A stretch of DNA of 64,000 nt from Flavobacterium ginsenosidimutans (GTDB lineage Bacteria > Bacteroidota > Bacteroidia > Flavobacteriales > Flavobacteriaceae): the NCBI RefSeq assembly GCF_003254625.1, contig NZ_QJRJ01000078.1, forward strand, positions 62,001 to 126,000, read 5' to 3'. This document shows positions 8,798 through 17,251 of the stretch, piece by piece. The translations under genes were made by a program, and so were the position numbers. The notes beneath the pieces were generated by a model. That model worked only from the letters and a program-made list of their open reading frames with translations. It did no database searches and was not told the origin of the DNA. The first letter of the stretch is position 1. Every line of letters begins with the position of its first letter.

Positions 8798-9992
8798 TAA
8801 AGTTAAAATATACATTGCTATTCTGGTTTTAATTTTCGGAATAACATTACTTGTAGACAAAGGTCAGCCAAAACCTATTGACTGGACTCCGACATACTCT
8901 GTTGAAGATAAAATTCCGTTTGGTTTATATGTTTTTAATCAAGAAGCTGATGCTCTTTTTAAGCAGAAAATAGAAAGAATCTCGATCGAGACTCCATACG
9001 AATATTTGGATTCTCAATACGATGAAACTGAAGGTGTAGAAACCTATAAAATTAAAGGTACTTTTATTAATATCTCAGAAGTCAATAATATTGACGATCA
9101 ATCTATGACTGAGATTCTATACTTTGTATCGCACGGGAATAATGCTTTTTTAAGTATGAAAGTATTTCCAAAACCATTGCTAGATTCTTTAAAAATTGAA
9201 TTAAAAACAGATTTTATGCCTTCTGAAAGTATTTCGGTTTGGATGGCAAATCAAAAGGTTAGCACCAAAAAATATACTTTCAATACTGGTTTAAGTGATT
9301 ATTTTTCTAAAATTGATACTTTAAAGACAAAAGTTTTAGGATATCAAACAAGCAATAAAAACAAAAGGCAGATTAACTTTATTGAAGTTCCTTATAAAAA
9401 TGGTCATATCTATCTGCATACGCAGCCTGTAGCTTTTACCAATTATAATTTACTGAAAAAAGATCATTACTTGTATGCTGAAAATGTCATGTCTTATGTT
9501 CCAAAAGGAAACATTTTCTGGTACAATAAAAGCTTCAATGATAAGCGTATTTCAAGTTCGCCACTGCGTTATATTTGGAGTCAGCCTGCTTTAAAGTCAG
9601 CTTGGTATTTAGGTTTAATTGGAATTCTTATTTTTATGATTTTCAATGCAAAACGAAAACAGCGTATTGTGCCAATCATAAAACCTTTGCAGAATTTAAC
9701 GGTTGATTTTACCAAAACAATTGGAAATTTATATTATCAAGAAGGCGATCATACCAATATTATTGACAAAAAAATTATTTACTTTTTAGAAAAAATCAGA
9801 ACCGATTATTTGCTTGATACTTCAAAACTCGATGATGATTTTATAACTAAACTGCATTATAAAACTGGAAAAGACGAAAAAGACATTCGAGAACTGATTC
9901 AATTAATTAACGACCATCGAAACAGTTATCACGGAAGTCTCGAAGATGATCTGATTCGAATAAATACGGCAATTGAAAAGATTTTACATTAA
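8790..9992 (+). CDS. DUF4350-domain membrane protein
   Basis: A 400-residue protein from ATG 8790 (MDNKVKIYIAILVLIFGITLL); a TTG two codons upstream is less likely. It has an N-terminal membrane anchor, an extracytoplasmic DUF4350-like domain (SVEDKIPFGLYVFNQEAD near the start, a FVSHGNNAFLSM turn), a second membrane helix near residue 270 and a cytoplasmic tail. DUF4350 has a Rossmann-like fold, usually encoded between DUF4129 and MoxR as here. Overlaps the upstream gene by 8 nt. Biochemical function unknown. Confidence 0.83.
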   Translation: MDNKVKIYIAILVLIFGITLLVDKGQPKPIDWTPTYSVEDKIPFGLYVFNQEADALFKQKIERISIETPYEYLDSQYDETEGVETYKIKGTFINISEVNNIDDQSMTEILYFVSHGNNAFLSMKVFPKPLLDSLKIELKTDFMPSESISVWMANQKVSTKKYTFNTGLSDYFSKIDTLKTKVLGYQTSNKNKRQINFIEVPYKNGHIYLHTQPVAFTNYNLLKKDHYLYAENVMSYVPKGNIFWYNKSFNDKRISSSPLRYIWSQPALKSAWYLGLIGILIFMIFNAKRKQRIVPIIKPLQNLTVDFTKTIGNLYYQEGDHTNIIDKKIIYFLEKIRTDYLLDTSKLDDDFITKLHYKTGKDEKDIRELIQLINDHRNSYHGSLEDDLIRINTAIEKILH

Positions 9993-10003
9993 TTTATTTA
10001 GCC

Positions 10004-10072
10004 ACAGATTAAACGGATTAACACAGATTAGTTTTTTATAAAATCATTTTAATCTTTCTAATCTGTGGCAAA
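10004..10072. repeat. Inverted repeat of the 'ccacagatta' intergenic type
   Basis: Between the DUF4350 and MoxR genes GCCACAGATTA near 10010 pairs with TAATCTGTGGC near 10060; an extra partial copy (CACAGATTA) lies next to the first arm. Similar inverted elements occur at 16016-16088 (GCCACGAATTCA type) and 56990-57105. It is followed by an A-run rather than a T-run, so it is not a clear terminator for the operon. Confidence 0.7.
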
Positions 10073-10099
10073 AAAAAACATAAAATAAAAGACCAAATT

Positions 10100-11113
10100 A
10101 TGGACGATATCAATACAACATCAAACGAAATCACAAACGAAAATGTGAATTTTGAAACAAGAATTAATTTAGGACCGCTTTTAGATCATGTAAACACGAT
10201 CAAAAAAGAAATCGAAACAGTTATTGTGGGTCAGCACAAAATGGTAGATCAGCTTTTAGTTGCTATTTTATCAAATGGTCACGTTCTTTTAGAAGGTGTT
10301 CCTGGAGTTGCTAAAACAATTACGGCTAAATTATTGGCTAAAACCTTAAATATTGGTTTCAGCAGAATCCAGTTTACACCAGATTTAATGCCTTCTGATA
10401 TTTTAGGAACTTCTATTTTCAATCTGAAAAACTCAGAATTTGAATTCAAAAAAGGGCCAATTTTCTCGAATTTGATTTTAATTGATGAAATTAACCGTGC
10501 TCCAGCAAAAACACAAGCTGCACTTTTTGAAGTTATGGAAGAGCGTCAAATTACAATTGACGGTTCTGCTTATCAGTTAGAAGCGCCATTTTTGGTTATT
10601 GCAACTCAAAATCCAGTAGAACAGGAAGGAACTTACCGTTTACCTGAAGCGCAATTGGATCGTTTTCTTTTTAAAATTACGATTGATTATCCAAAATTGA
10701 ATGAAGAAATCTTAATCATTCAAAGAGAACATTCATTACAAGATCATGGAAAATTAGATGCGATTAAAACCATTCTTTCTTCTCAAGAAATCAAAGAATA
10801 TCAAGGTTTGGTTAAACAAATTAGAGTAGAACAAAACTTATTAGAATACATTGCTCGAATTGTAGTAAATACGCGCGAAAATGCCTTTTTATATTTAGGG
10901 GCTTCGCCTCGTGCTTCAATCGCTATTTTGAACGCTTCAAAAGGTTTCGCCGCGATCCGCGGACGTGATTTTGTTACGCCAGAAGATATTAAAGAAGCAG
11001 CAATTCCTGTTTTACAGCATCGTGTAATTGTTGCTCCAGAACGCGAAATGGAAGGAATTACAAGTTCAGAAATCATTAAACAGATTATTGAAACGGTAGA
11101 AATACCGAGATAG
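10100..11113 (+). CDS. MoxR-family AAA+ ATPase
   Basis: A 337-residue MoxR ATPase. Walker A is GVPGVAKT (about residues 73-80), Walker B is LILIDEINRAPAKTQAAL (about 125-142), sensor 1 is VIATQNPVEQEGTYRLPEAQ and a lid domain with the GASPRAS sensor 2 follows. MoxR proteins act as chaperone-like partners of proteins with VWA or DUF58 domains encoded next to them, here the following DUF58 gene. It is preceded by a 107-nt gap with an inverted repeat and followed by a 115-nt gap with repeats, so it may be transcribed with or apart from the membrane genes upstream. Confidence 0.95.
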   Translation: MDDINTTSNEITNENVNFETRINLGPLLDHVNTIKKEIETVIVGQHKMVDQLLVAILSNGHVLLEGVPGVAKTITAKLLAKTLNIGFSRIQFTPDLMPSDILGTSIFNLKNSEFEFKKGPIFSNLILIDEINRAPAKTQAALFEVMEERQITIDGSAYQLEAPFLVIATQNPVEQEGTYRLPEAQLDRFLFKITIDYPKLNEEILIIQREHSLQDHGKLDAIKTILSSQEIKEYQGLVKQIRVEQNLLEYIARIVVNTRENAFLYLGASPRASIAILNASKGFAAIRGRDFVTPEDIKEAAIPVLQHRVIVAPEREMEGITSSEIIKQIIETVEIPR

Positions 11114-11228
11114 TTGTTAATTATTAATGGTTAATGGTTAATTGTGAGATGGCTTCGACTTCGCTCAGCCTGACAGAGAAATGCGAAACTTGAAACCTGA
11201 AACAAAAAGAAAACTTGAAACAAAAAAA
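11114..11228. repeat. Intergenic repeats: CTTCGACTTCGCTCAG module and GAAACTT heptamers
   Basis: The gap between moxR and the DUF58 gene holds tandem GGTTAAT units (11124-11142), the module CTTCGACTTCGCTCAGCCTG (11153-11172) and a run of CTTGAAA/CCTGAAA heptamers (11185-11222). Similar modules recur at 2115-2215, 17097-17128, 44468-44492 and 61180-61256. The heptamer run happens to be open in the DUF58 frame and would wrongly extend that gene to 11181. Confidence 0.7.
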
Positions 11229-12560
11229 ATGAAATTCATAAAAAGTCTATATCTAAACAATTTCTTTTTCTATGTGCTAATAGGCGTTATAGGATTGTTT
11301 ATCTGTGCATTTATTTTTCCAAATATGTATAATGCAGTTTGGCTGCTTGTTTTGGGTTTAGTTACTTTTTTGGGACTTGACATTTTACTTTTGTATTTAG
11401 CAAGAACAGGACTTGAAGCTGAAAGAATTACTCCAGAAAAATTATCAAATGGAGATTTAAATCCTATCAAAATCAATTTAAAGAATCATTATAATTTTCC
11501 AGTTTCGGTAAAAATTATTGATGAAATTCCGTTTCAATTTCAAGTTCGCAACTTCAAGATTGTAAAAACCATAAAAGCTGCAGCACAAAAAGAAATTGGT
11601 TACGATCTTCGCCCAACACAACGCGGAGAATACTATTTCGGTTCTTTAAATGTTTATGTTTCTTCGCCTTTAAGACTGATTTCTAGAAGATTTTCTTTTG
11701 ATAATAATCAAATGGTTCCAACGTATCCTTCTTATATTCAGCTAAGAAAATACGACTTAATTGCTTTTTCGAATAATCTGTTTCAATACGGAATTAAAAA
11801 AATACGCCGAATTGGACATACAATGGAATTCGAACAAATTAAGGAATATGTTCAAGGTGATGATTTGCGAACTTTAAACTGGAAAGCTACCGCAAAAAGA
11901 AATTCTTTGATGGTGAATCAGTTTCAGGACGAAAAATCGCAGTCGGTTTATATGGCAATCGACAAAGGCCGCGTCATGCAAATGCCTTTTGGTGGATTAA
12001 GCTTATTAGATTATGCTATTAATTCTTCTCTGGTTTTATCTAATGTAATTCTCAAAAAACAAGATAAAGCTGGACTTTTTTCTTTTTCTAAAAAAGTAGA
12101 AAACCGAGTTTTTGCAGAAAGAAGAGGTTCTCAAATGCAGAAAATCCTTGAAACTTTATACAATATCAAAACAGATTTTTTTGAAAGCGATTACAGCCGA
12201 TTGTATGTTGATATTAAGAAAAACATCAATCAGAGAAGTTTAATTATTCTTTACACCAATTTCGAAACAATGGATGGTTTAAATCGTCAATTACCTTATT
12301 TGAAAGGAATTGCAAAAAGCCATTTGCTAGTTGTGGTATTCTTCCAAAATACAGAACTCAACTCCATCATCAATAAAAAAACAACTACTATTCAGGAAGT
12401 TTACGACAAAGTTATTGCCGAAAAATTCATGTTCGAAAAACGTTTAATCGTAAACGAATTAAAGAAATACGGAATACATTCGGTTTTGACGCAGCCAGAA
12501 AATCTTACGCTTGACGCAATCAACAAATATCTGGAGATTAAATCTAGAGGAATTTTGTAG
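11229..12560 (+). CDS. DUF58-domain membrane protein, MoxR partner
   Basis: A 443-residue protein from ATG 11229 (MKFIKSLYLNNFFF); an in-frame ATG at 11181 is rejected because the intervening codons are an intergenic repeat. Two membrane helices (about 10-55) precede a beta-sandwich region and the DUF58 core, marked by EYVQGDDLRTLNWKATAK (about residues 214-231) and YMAIDKGRVM, a VWA-like strand with the metal-site Asp. DUF58 proteins pair with MoxR ATPases and are thought to act in envelope biogenesis or stress. The transglutaminase-like gene follows after 63 nt. Confidence 0.93.
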   Translation: MKFIKSLYLNNFFFYVLIGVIGLFICAFIFPNMYNAVWLLVLGLVTFLGLDILLLYLARTGLEAERITPEKLSNGDLNPIKINLKNHYNFPVSVKIIDEIPFQFQVRNFKIVKTIKAAAQKEIGYDLRPTQRGEYYFGSLNVYVSSPLRLISRRFSFDNNQMVPTYPSYIQLRKYDLIAFSNNLFQYGIKKIRRIGHTMEFEQIKEYVQGDDLRTLNWKATAKRNSLMVNQFQDEKSQSVYMAIDKGRVMQMPFGGLSLLDYAINSSLVLSNVILKKQDKAGLFSFSKKVENRVFAERRGSQMQKILETLYNIKTDFFESDYSRLYVDIKKNINQRSLIILYTNFETMDGLNRQLPYLKGIAKSHLLVVVFFQNTELNSIINKKTTTIQEVYDKVIAEKFMFEKRLIVNELKKYGIHSVLTQPENLTLDAINKYLEIKSRGIL

Positions 12561-12623
12561 TCTACTCATTATCAAACTTGTTCCATTTCAATCAAAATAT
12601 TATTCTCAATCAAAAATCAAAAA

Positions 12624-13769
12624 ATGAAATTAAAAATCAGTCTTATTATCTTTTTTAGCTTTTTAGCACAGTTAGTTATAAGTCAACAAAATATTCCAAC
12701 TATAAAAGCAGTATCAAAAAAACTTGATATTAGAGACGGTAAAGAATATAAAAAACAATCTTGGAACATTTCTCCTGAACTAAATCCTGATGTATACGAA
12801 ACATCATCTTTAGGAAAAAAAGTCACTTTTATTACTGATAAAGATTCTATCTCTGTAAAAATTAAAAAAAACACTCAATTTGATTTTGTGATTTTACTTA
12901 ATGATTCTGTAAAAGCTCATACACAGATCAAGTATAAAGCCGTTATATCTCGTTTGGAAATACTAAAAAAAGCAGCCAAGTACAACTACTCTGACAATCG
13001 TTTTATTCCTGAATTCACTTATCAACCAATGGAGAATCCAAACCTAATGAAAATTAGAAAAGATTTAAAATTGGATTCAATTGCTGGAACTGGAAGCGAA
13101 ACCTCTCAAATTCTTAATTTACTGCATTGGGTACATAAAATAATTAGACATGATGGAGCTAGTTATAATCCAGATTTAAAAAATGCTATTGATTTAATTA
13201 AAATTTGCAAAACCGAAAATCGAGGTCTTAACTGCAGAATGATGTCAACAATTCTTAATGAATGTTATTTAGCTATGGGCATAAAATCCAGATATATTAC
13301 CTGCATGCCAAAGGAAACTGATTTTGATGATTGCCACGTAATTAATATGGTTTACAGCAACGAATTTAAAAAATGGATTTGGATTGATCCTACTTTCGAT
13401 GCTTATGTTATGAATGAGAAAGGAGAATTACTTGGAATTCAAGAAGTAAGAGAAAGATTAATTAACGGCAAAACATTGATTCTAAATCCAGAAGCAAACT
13501 GGAACAACAAAGCAACGCAGACTAAAGAATATTACTTAGAAACTTATATGGCTAAAAATCTATATAGGCTAAAAACTCCAGTTTACAGCGAATACGATAC
13601 TGAAACTGCAAAAGACGGAAAAGAAATTGCGTATATTGAACTATTGCCTTTAGATGGAATCGAGCAAACTCCACAAAAAACAGAGTCTACGAATACTAAA
13701 ACAAACGTAAAAACTACAAATTACAAGACAAATAATCCAAATTTGTTTTGGGCTAAGCCAACAAAATAA
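12624..13769 (+). CDS. Exported transglutaminase-like cysteine protease/transferase
   Basis: A 381-residue protein with a signal peptide (about 20 residues, ending VIS|QQ). The transglutaminase-like catalytic triad is visible: Cys204 in GLNCRMMS, His238 in DDCHVIN and Asp255 in WIDPTF. It follows the MoxR-DUF58 genes; in Proteobacteria and Actinobacteria a transglutaminase fused to DUF4129 (TgpA) follows MoxR-DUF58, so this gene plus the DUF4129 gene upstream may be the same system in separate pieces. The C-terminal 40 residues are Thr/Asn/Lys-rich and probably disordered. Substrate unknown. Confidence 0.85.
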   Translation: MKLKISLIIFFSFLAQLVISQQNIPTIKAVSKKLDIRDGKEYKKQSWNISPELNPDVYETSSLGKKVTFITDKDSISVKIKKNTQFDFVILLNDSVKAHTQIKYKAVISRLEILKKAAKYNYSDNRFIPEFTYQPMENPNLMKIRKDLKLDSIAGTGSETSQILNLLHWVHKIIRHDGASYNPDLKNAIDLIKICKTENRGLNCRMMSTILNECYLAMGIKSRYITCMPKETDFDDCHVINMVYSNEFKKWIWIDPTFDAYVMNEKGELLGIQEVRERLINGKTLILNPEANWNNKATQTKEYYLETYMAKNLYRLKTPVYSEYDTETAKDGKEIAYIELLPLDGIEQTPQKTESTNTKTNVKTTNYKTNNPNLFWAKPTK

Positions 13770-13949
13770 AGGATATTATTAGTGTTCAATATTAGGGAAA
13801 AGTAAAATGGTTATGTGAAACCTTCTTTTCCCTATATTGGCTTTTATCAGCTTTTTATCTATTATTAATTTATAGTTACCTTACGTCATCCCGTAAAAAT
13901 TGCTTGATTAAATTAATTAGTTTTGAATTCTATTTCAAACTAATAAGCT

Positions 13950-15047
13950 ATGAAAAAAGCAATCCTAATTCTGTTCATTTTATTAAGCATTCAATCTCAA
14001 GCACAAAAAACAGAAAACATCATTATTATCACTACAGATGGTTTTAGATGGCAGGAAGTTTTTAAAGGAGTGGATGCAGCAATTGCCAATGATAAAAAAT
14101 TTAATCAAGGAGACAGCGCTTACATTTATAAAAAATACGGGAATCCAGATATCAAAGAATCTCGTAAAAAATTAATGCCTTTTTTCTGGTCTGAAATTGC
14201 CTCAAAAGGTCAAATTTATGGAAATCGAGATTTAGGAAACAAAGTCGATGTTGCCAATCCATATTGGTTTAGTTATCCTGGTTATAGCGAAATTATGACT
14301 GGAAATGTTGATCTTCAGGTTAACTCAAATGGCTACAAACCTAATCCAAATGTCAATGTTTTAGAGTTTTTAAATCAGCAGGCTAAACTAAAAGGAAAAG
14401 TTGCAGCTTTTGGAGCTTGGGATGCTTTTGACCGAATTTTAAATGAAGAAAGAAGCGGTTTTCCTGTCATTTCTGCATTTGATAAAGTGGGCGGAAACAA
14501 ACCAACAGCAGCTCAAAAATTACTGAACGAAATGCGTGACAATTCATTTAAACCTTTTCATGAAGATGAATGTTTAGACGTTTTTACACATTATCAAGCA
14601 TTAGATGAACTAAAAACGAAAAAGCCAAAAGTGTTATACATCGCCTACGGTGAAACCGACGAATGGGCACATCACGGAGATTACAGATCGTATCTTGATG
14701 CTGCAAATCAAGTAGATAAATGGATTCAGGAAATCTGGAATTTTGTTCAAACCGATCCTCAATACAAAAACAAAACAACCCTATTTATAACAGTAGATCA
14801 CGGTCGTGGCAATAAAGTAAAATCGCAATGGACAGATCATGGCTCTGATGTTCCAGGAGCATCTGAAATTTGGTTTGCCGCAATGGGTCCAGAAATTGCC
14901 CCAAAAGGCGAAATCAAAACAGAAGCTCAATTCTATCAAAAACAATTTGCTCAAACTTTAGCAAAATTGATGGGTTATGATTTTAAAACCTCACATCCTG
15001 TAGAAAAAGAAGTTTCAGAATTATTACAAAGTAACCAAAAACCATAA
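13950..15047 (+). CDS. Exported alkaline-phosphatase-superfamily (PglZ/phosphodiesterase-like) hydrolase
   Basis: A 365-residue protein with a signal peptide (cleavage after QSQAQ near residue 19). It carries the metal-ligand pattern of the alkaline phosphatase superfamily: TTDGFRWQEVF (Asp30), SYPGYSEIMTGN (probable nucleophile region), YGETDEWAHHGDYR (Asp and His), and TVDHGRGN and WTDHGSDVPG near residue 280-300. It should hydrolyse a phosphate or sulfate ester in the periplasm; the substrate is not apparent. Transcribed with the next gene (29-nt gap). About 180 nt upstream hold no clear feature. Confidence 0.82.
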   Translation: MKKAILILFILLSIQSQAQKTENIIIITTDGFRWQEVFKGVDAAIANDKKFNQGDSAYIYKKYGNPDIKESRKKLMPFFWSEIASKGQIYGNRDLGNKVDVANPYWFSYPGYSEIMTGNVDLQVNSNGYKPNPNVNVLEFLNQQAKLKGKVAAFGAWDAFDRILNEERSGFPVISAFDKVGGNKPTAAQKLLNEMRDNSFKPFHEDECLDVFTHYQALDELKTKKPKVLYIAYGETDEWAHHGDYRSYLDAANQVDKWIQEIWNFVQTDPQYKNKTTLFITVDHGRGNKVKSQWTDHGSDVPGASEIWFAAMGPEIAPKGEIKTEAQFYQKQFAQTLAKLMGYDFKTSHPVEKEVSELLQSNQKP

Positions 15048-15076
15048 ATAATTAATCTTTAACCAATCAACCAAAA

Positions 15077-16006
15077 ATGAAAAAACCTTTATTATTTCTT
15101 TTGTTATGGACGATTTCAATTACCAAAATGATCGCCCAAGAACCTGATACGCTCAAAGCTTATTATGACAAAATTGAAAAATCCTTTAACTACGAAACAG
15201 GAAAAATTACACTTACTGAAGGCAACGGAACTTTGAATGTTCCTAAAGGATTTAAATTTTTAAATGGAGAACAAACTCAAAATGTACTTAGCAATTTATG
15301 GGGAAATCCAGAAGATAAATCAATTCTAGGATCACTTGTTCCAGATGGAAAAGGCGTTACCCATGGTGACAGCTGGATGTTTGTAATTAGCTATCAAGGA
15401 GATGGTTATGTAAAAGATGATGATGCAGGTGATATTGATTATACAGATCTTCTGAAAACTATGAAGGAAGATGTAGCGACAGAAAATGAAGAAAGAAAAA
15501 AAGCTGGTTATCCTGAAGTTCAATTGATCGGGTGGGCTTCTACTCCATTCTATGACAACAATTTAAAAGTGCTTCATTGGGCAAAAGAATTACAATTCGG
15601 TCAAGATAAAGAACACACTTTAAATTACGATTTAAGAGTTTTAGGAAGAAAAGGAATGTATAATATTTCTGCTGTTGCTGGTGTAAATCAATTAGCAGAA
15701 GTAAAAGCAAGTATTCCAGAAATCATCAAAAGTGTTGCGTTTGATCAAGGAAATAAATACTTAGATTTTGATGCCGATACTGATACCGTTGCTGCATGGA
15801 CAATTGGCGGATTAGTTGCTGGAAAAGTATTAGCTAAAGTTGGTTTCTTTGCTATTTTGGCAAAATTCGGAAAGTTTATCGTAATCGGAATTATAGCGGC
15901 TTTTGCTGCAATAAAGAAATTTCTTTTTGGAAACAAAGACCAAATAGTTACAAAACCTGCTGAAGAAACAGCTCTTTTAGAAGAAAACAATTCTACCGAA
16001 GAGTAA
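15077..16006 (+). CDS. DUF2167-domain membrane protein
   Basis: A 309-residue protein with a signal peptide (MKKPLLFLLLWTISITKMIAQ). The DUF2167 pattern is clear: GNGTLNVPKGFKFLNGEQT near residue 48, VTHGDSWMFVISYQGDGYVK, then LLKTMKEDV and VQLIGWASTPFYD. Two hydrophobic segments near residues 235-285 anchor it to the membrane, and an acidic tail ends the protein. DUF2167 proteins are annotated as membrane-anchored, sometimes near stress genes; no function is established. It starts 29 nt after the phosphatase-like gene. Confidence 0.88.
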   Translation: MKKPLLFLLLWTISITKMIAQEPDTLKAYYDKIEKSFNYETGKITLTEGNGTLNVPKGFKFLNGEQTQNVLSNLWGNPEDKSILGSLVPDGKGVTHGDSWMFVISYQGDGYVKDDDAGDIDYTDLLKTMKEDVATENEERKKAGYPEVQLIGWASTPFYDNNLKVLHWAKELQFGQDKEHTLNYDLRVLGRKGMYNISAVAGVNQLAEVKASIPEIIKSVAFDQGNKYLDFDADTDTVAAWTIGGLVAGKVLAKVGFFAILAKFGKFIVIGIIAAFAAIKKFLFGNKDQIVTKPAEETALLEENNSTEE

Positions 16007-16015
16007 AGTTTTGTT

Positions 16016-16088
16016 TGCCACGAATTCATGGATTTTTAATAATTTTTTTTACTATTTAGCAGAAAAAAATAATTCGTGAATTCGTGGC
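16016..16088. repeat. Inverted repeat of the 'gccacgaattc' intergenic type
   Basis: TTTGCCACGAATTCATGG (16014-16031) pairs imperfectly with AATTCGTGAATTCGTGGC (16070-16087), with a T-rich loop. It lies just after the DUF2167 gene and may act as a terminator. Its right arm is open in the frame of the TrmH-family gene, which is why that gene could be wrongly started at 16076. Confidence 0.7.
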
Positions 16089-16159
16089 TATTTTTTATGG
16101 CTTGCAGGAAGAAAAAAACTCTGTACCTTTGCCCCTCTGCAACTTTGAGCCTTAAAAAA

Positions 16160-16948
16160 ATGAAACAAATCACTTCAATTCAAAATCCGTTTATCAAATC
16201 TTTGGTTTTACTTCAGGAAAAATCCAAAGCCAGAAAACAAACCGGAACATTTTTGATTGAAGGTTTAAGAGAAATTTCATTAGCTATAAAAGGAGGCTAT
16301 GAAATCGAAACGGTTTTATTTTTACCTGAATTAGTTTCTGAATCAGAAATCAATAAACTAATTAAAAATCCGTTTCAAATCATTGAAATCAATAAAGAGG
16401 TTTACCAAAAACTTGCTTATCGTGATACGACAGAAGGAATTTTAGCTGTAGCTAAAAGCAAATCCCTAAAATTATCTGATTTAAAATTATCTGATAATCC
16501 ATTAATTCTGGTTGTTGAATCTCTGGAAAAACCAGGAAATATTGGCGCTGTTTTACGTACAGCAGATGCTGCCAATTTAGATGCCGTTTTGATTGCCAAT
16601 CCAAAAAGCGACTTATACAATCCGAATATTGTTCGTTCAAGCGTTGGCTGTTTATTTACCAACCAAATTGCAACTGGAACAACCACAGAAATCATTTCTT
16701 TTTTAAAAGAAAAAAAGATCAATTTCTATAGCGCCACTTTACAAAATTCAACTTCTTATCACACTCAAAACTTCACCACTCCAACGGCTTTGGTTGTAGG
16801 AACAGAAGCAACAGGTTTAACGCAAGAATGGCGTGATAATGCAACTCAAAACATTATTATTCCAATGCAAGGCGAAATTGATAGTATGAATGTTTCTGTT
16901 GCAGCCGCTATTTTAATTTTTGAAGCTAAAAGACAAAGAGGGTTTTGA
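16160..16948 (+). CDS. TrmH/SpoU-family RNA 2'-O-methyltransferase
   Basis: A 262-residue protein from ATG 16160 (MKQITSIQNPFIKSLVLLQ). The N-terminal substrate-binding domain (to about 95) is followed by a SPOUT methyltransferase domain with its three motifs: NIGAVLRTADAAN, VVGTEATGLTQEW and IPMQGEIDSMNVSVAAAI. It resembles RlmB/TsnR-type enzymes that methylate ribose in rRNA or tRNA; the target cannot be assigned. The upstream in-frame ATG at 16076 falls in an inverted repeat and is rejected. The stop codon overlaps the first heptamer of a tandem repeat. Confidence 0.92.
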   Translation: MKQITSIQNPFIKSLVLLQEKSKARKQTGTFLIEGLREISLAIKGGYEIETVLFLPELVSESEINKLIKNPFQIIEINKEVYQKLAYRDTTEGILAVAKSKSLKLSDLKLSDNPLILVVESLEKPGNIGAVLRTADAANLDAVLIANPKSDLYNPNIVRSSVGCLFTNQIATGTTTEIISFLKEKKINFYSATLQNSTSYHTQNFTTPTALVVGTEATGLTQEWRDNATQNIIIPMQGEIDSMNVSVAAAILIFEAKRQRGF

Positions 16949-17015
16949 TTTTAGATTTTAGATTTTAGATTTTAGATTTTAGATTTTAGATTTTAGATTT
17001 TAGATTTTAGATTTT
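16947..17015 (+). repeat. GATTTTA heptamer tandem repeat, nine full copies plus a partial
   Basis: Nine consecutive identical GATTTTA units start at 16947 and end with GATTTT before CTAAAAG. The first unit overlaps the TGA stop of the TrmH-family gene (16946-16948). A short degenerate copy of the same unit lies at 49881-49912. Copy number in such arrays often varies between strains. Confidence 0.95.
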
Positions 17016-17035
17016 CTAAAAGTCGCTTTGCTCCT

Positions 17036-17190
17036 TTTTGGAATTTGGTCCCGAGGCTTCGGGATAAAAAATTGGAATTTATTTTTAATCCCTTTTCAGC
17101 TGTCAGGCTGAGCTAAGTCGAAGCCCTTTCCAGAGACGAAAAATCCAAAATTTCACCCTCAAAAATCTAAAATCTGAACTCTAAATCAAC
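17036..17190. repeat. Composite intergenic repeat region upstream of the Rel/SpoT gene
   Basis: This stretch contains TTTGGAATTTGG, the palindrome CCCGAGGCTTCGGGA (17050-17064), a second TTGGAATTT, the inverted CTGAGCTAAGTCGAAG module (17108-17123) and AAATCTAAAATCTGAA heptamer-like units. The modules and their order match those inside the aminotransferase gene at 2115-2215. Together with the heptamer array, they fill the roughly 300-nt gap between the TrmH-family and Rel/SpoT genes; no gene was seen in the gap. Confidence 0.8.
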
Positions 17191-17251
17191 AATCCATTCC
17201 CTTGCGTATGTTCAAACTAATTCTTATTTTTAGTACTTGAACTATGCCGTT

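Noticed and set aside
11181..11228. 16-residue extension of the DUF58 gene
   Set aside because: The codons are GAAACTT heptamer repeats; the signal-anchor begins at ATG 11229.
16076..16159. 28-residue N-terminal extension of the TrmH-family gene
   Set aside because: The codons fall in an inverted repeat, and the family normally starts near the ATG at 16160.
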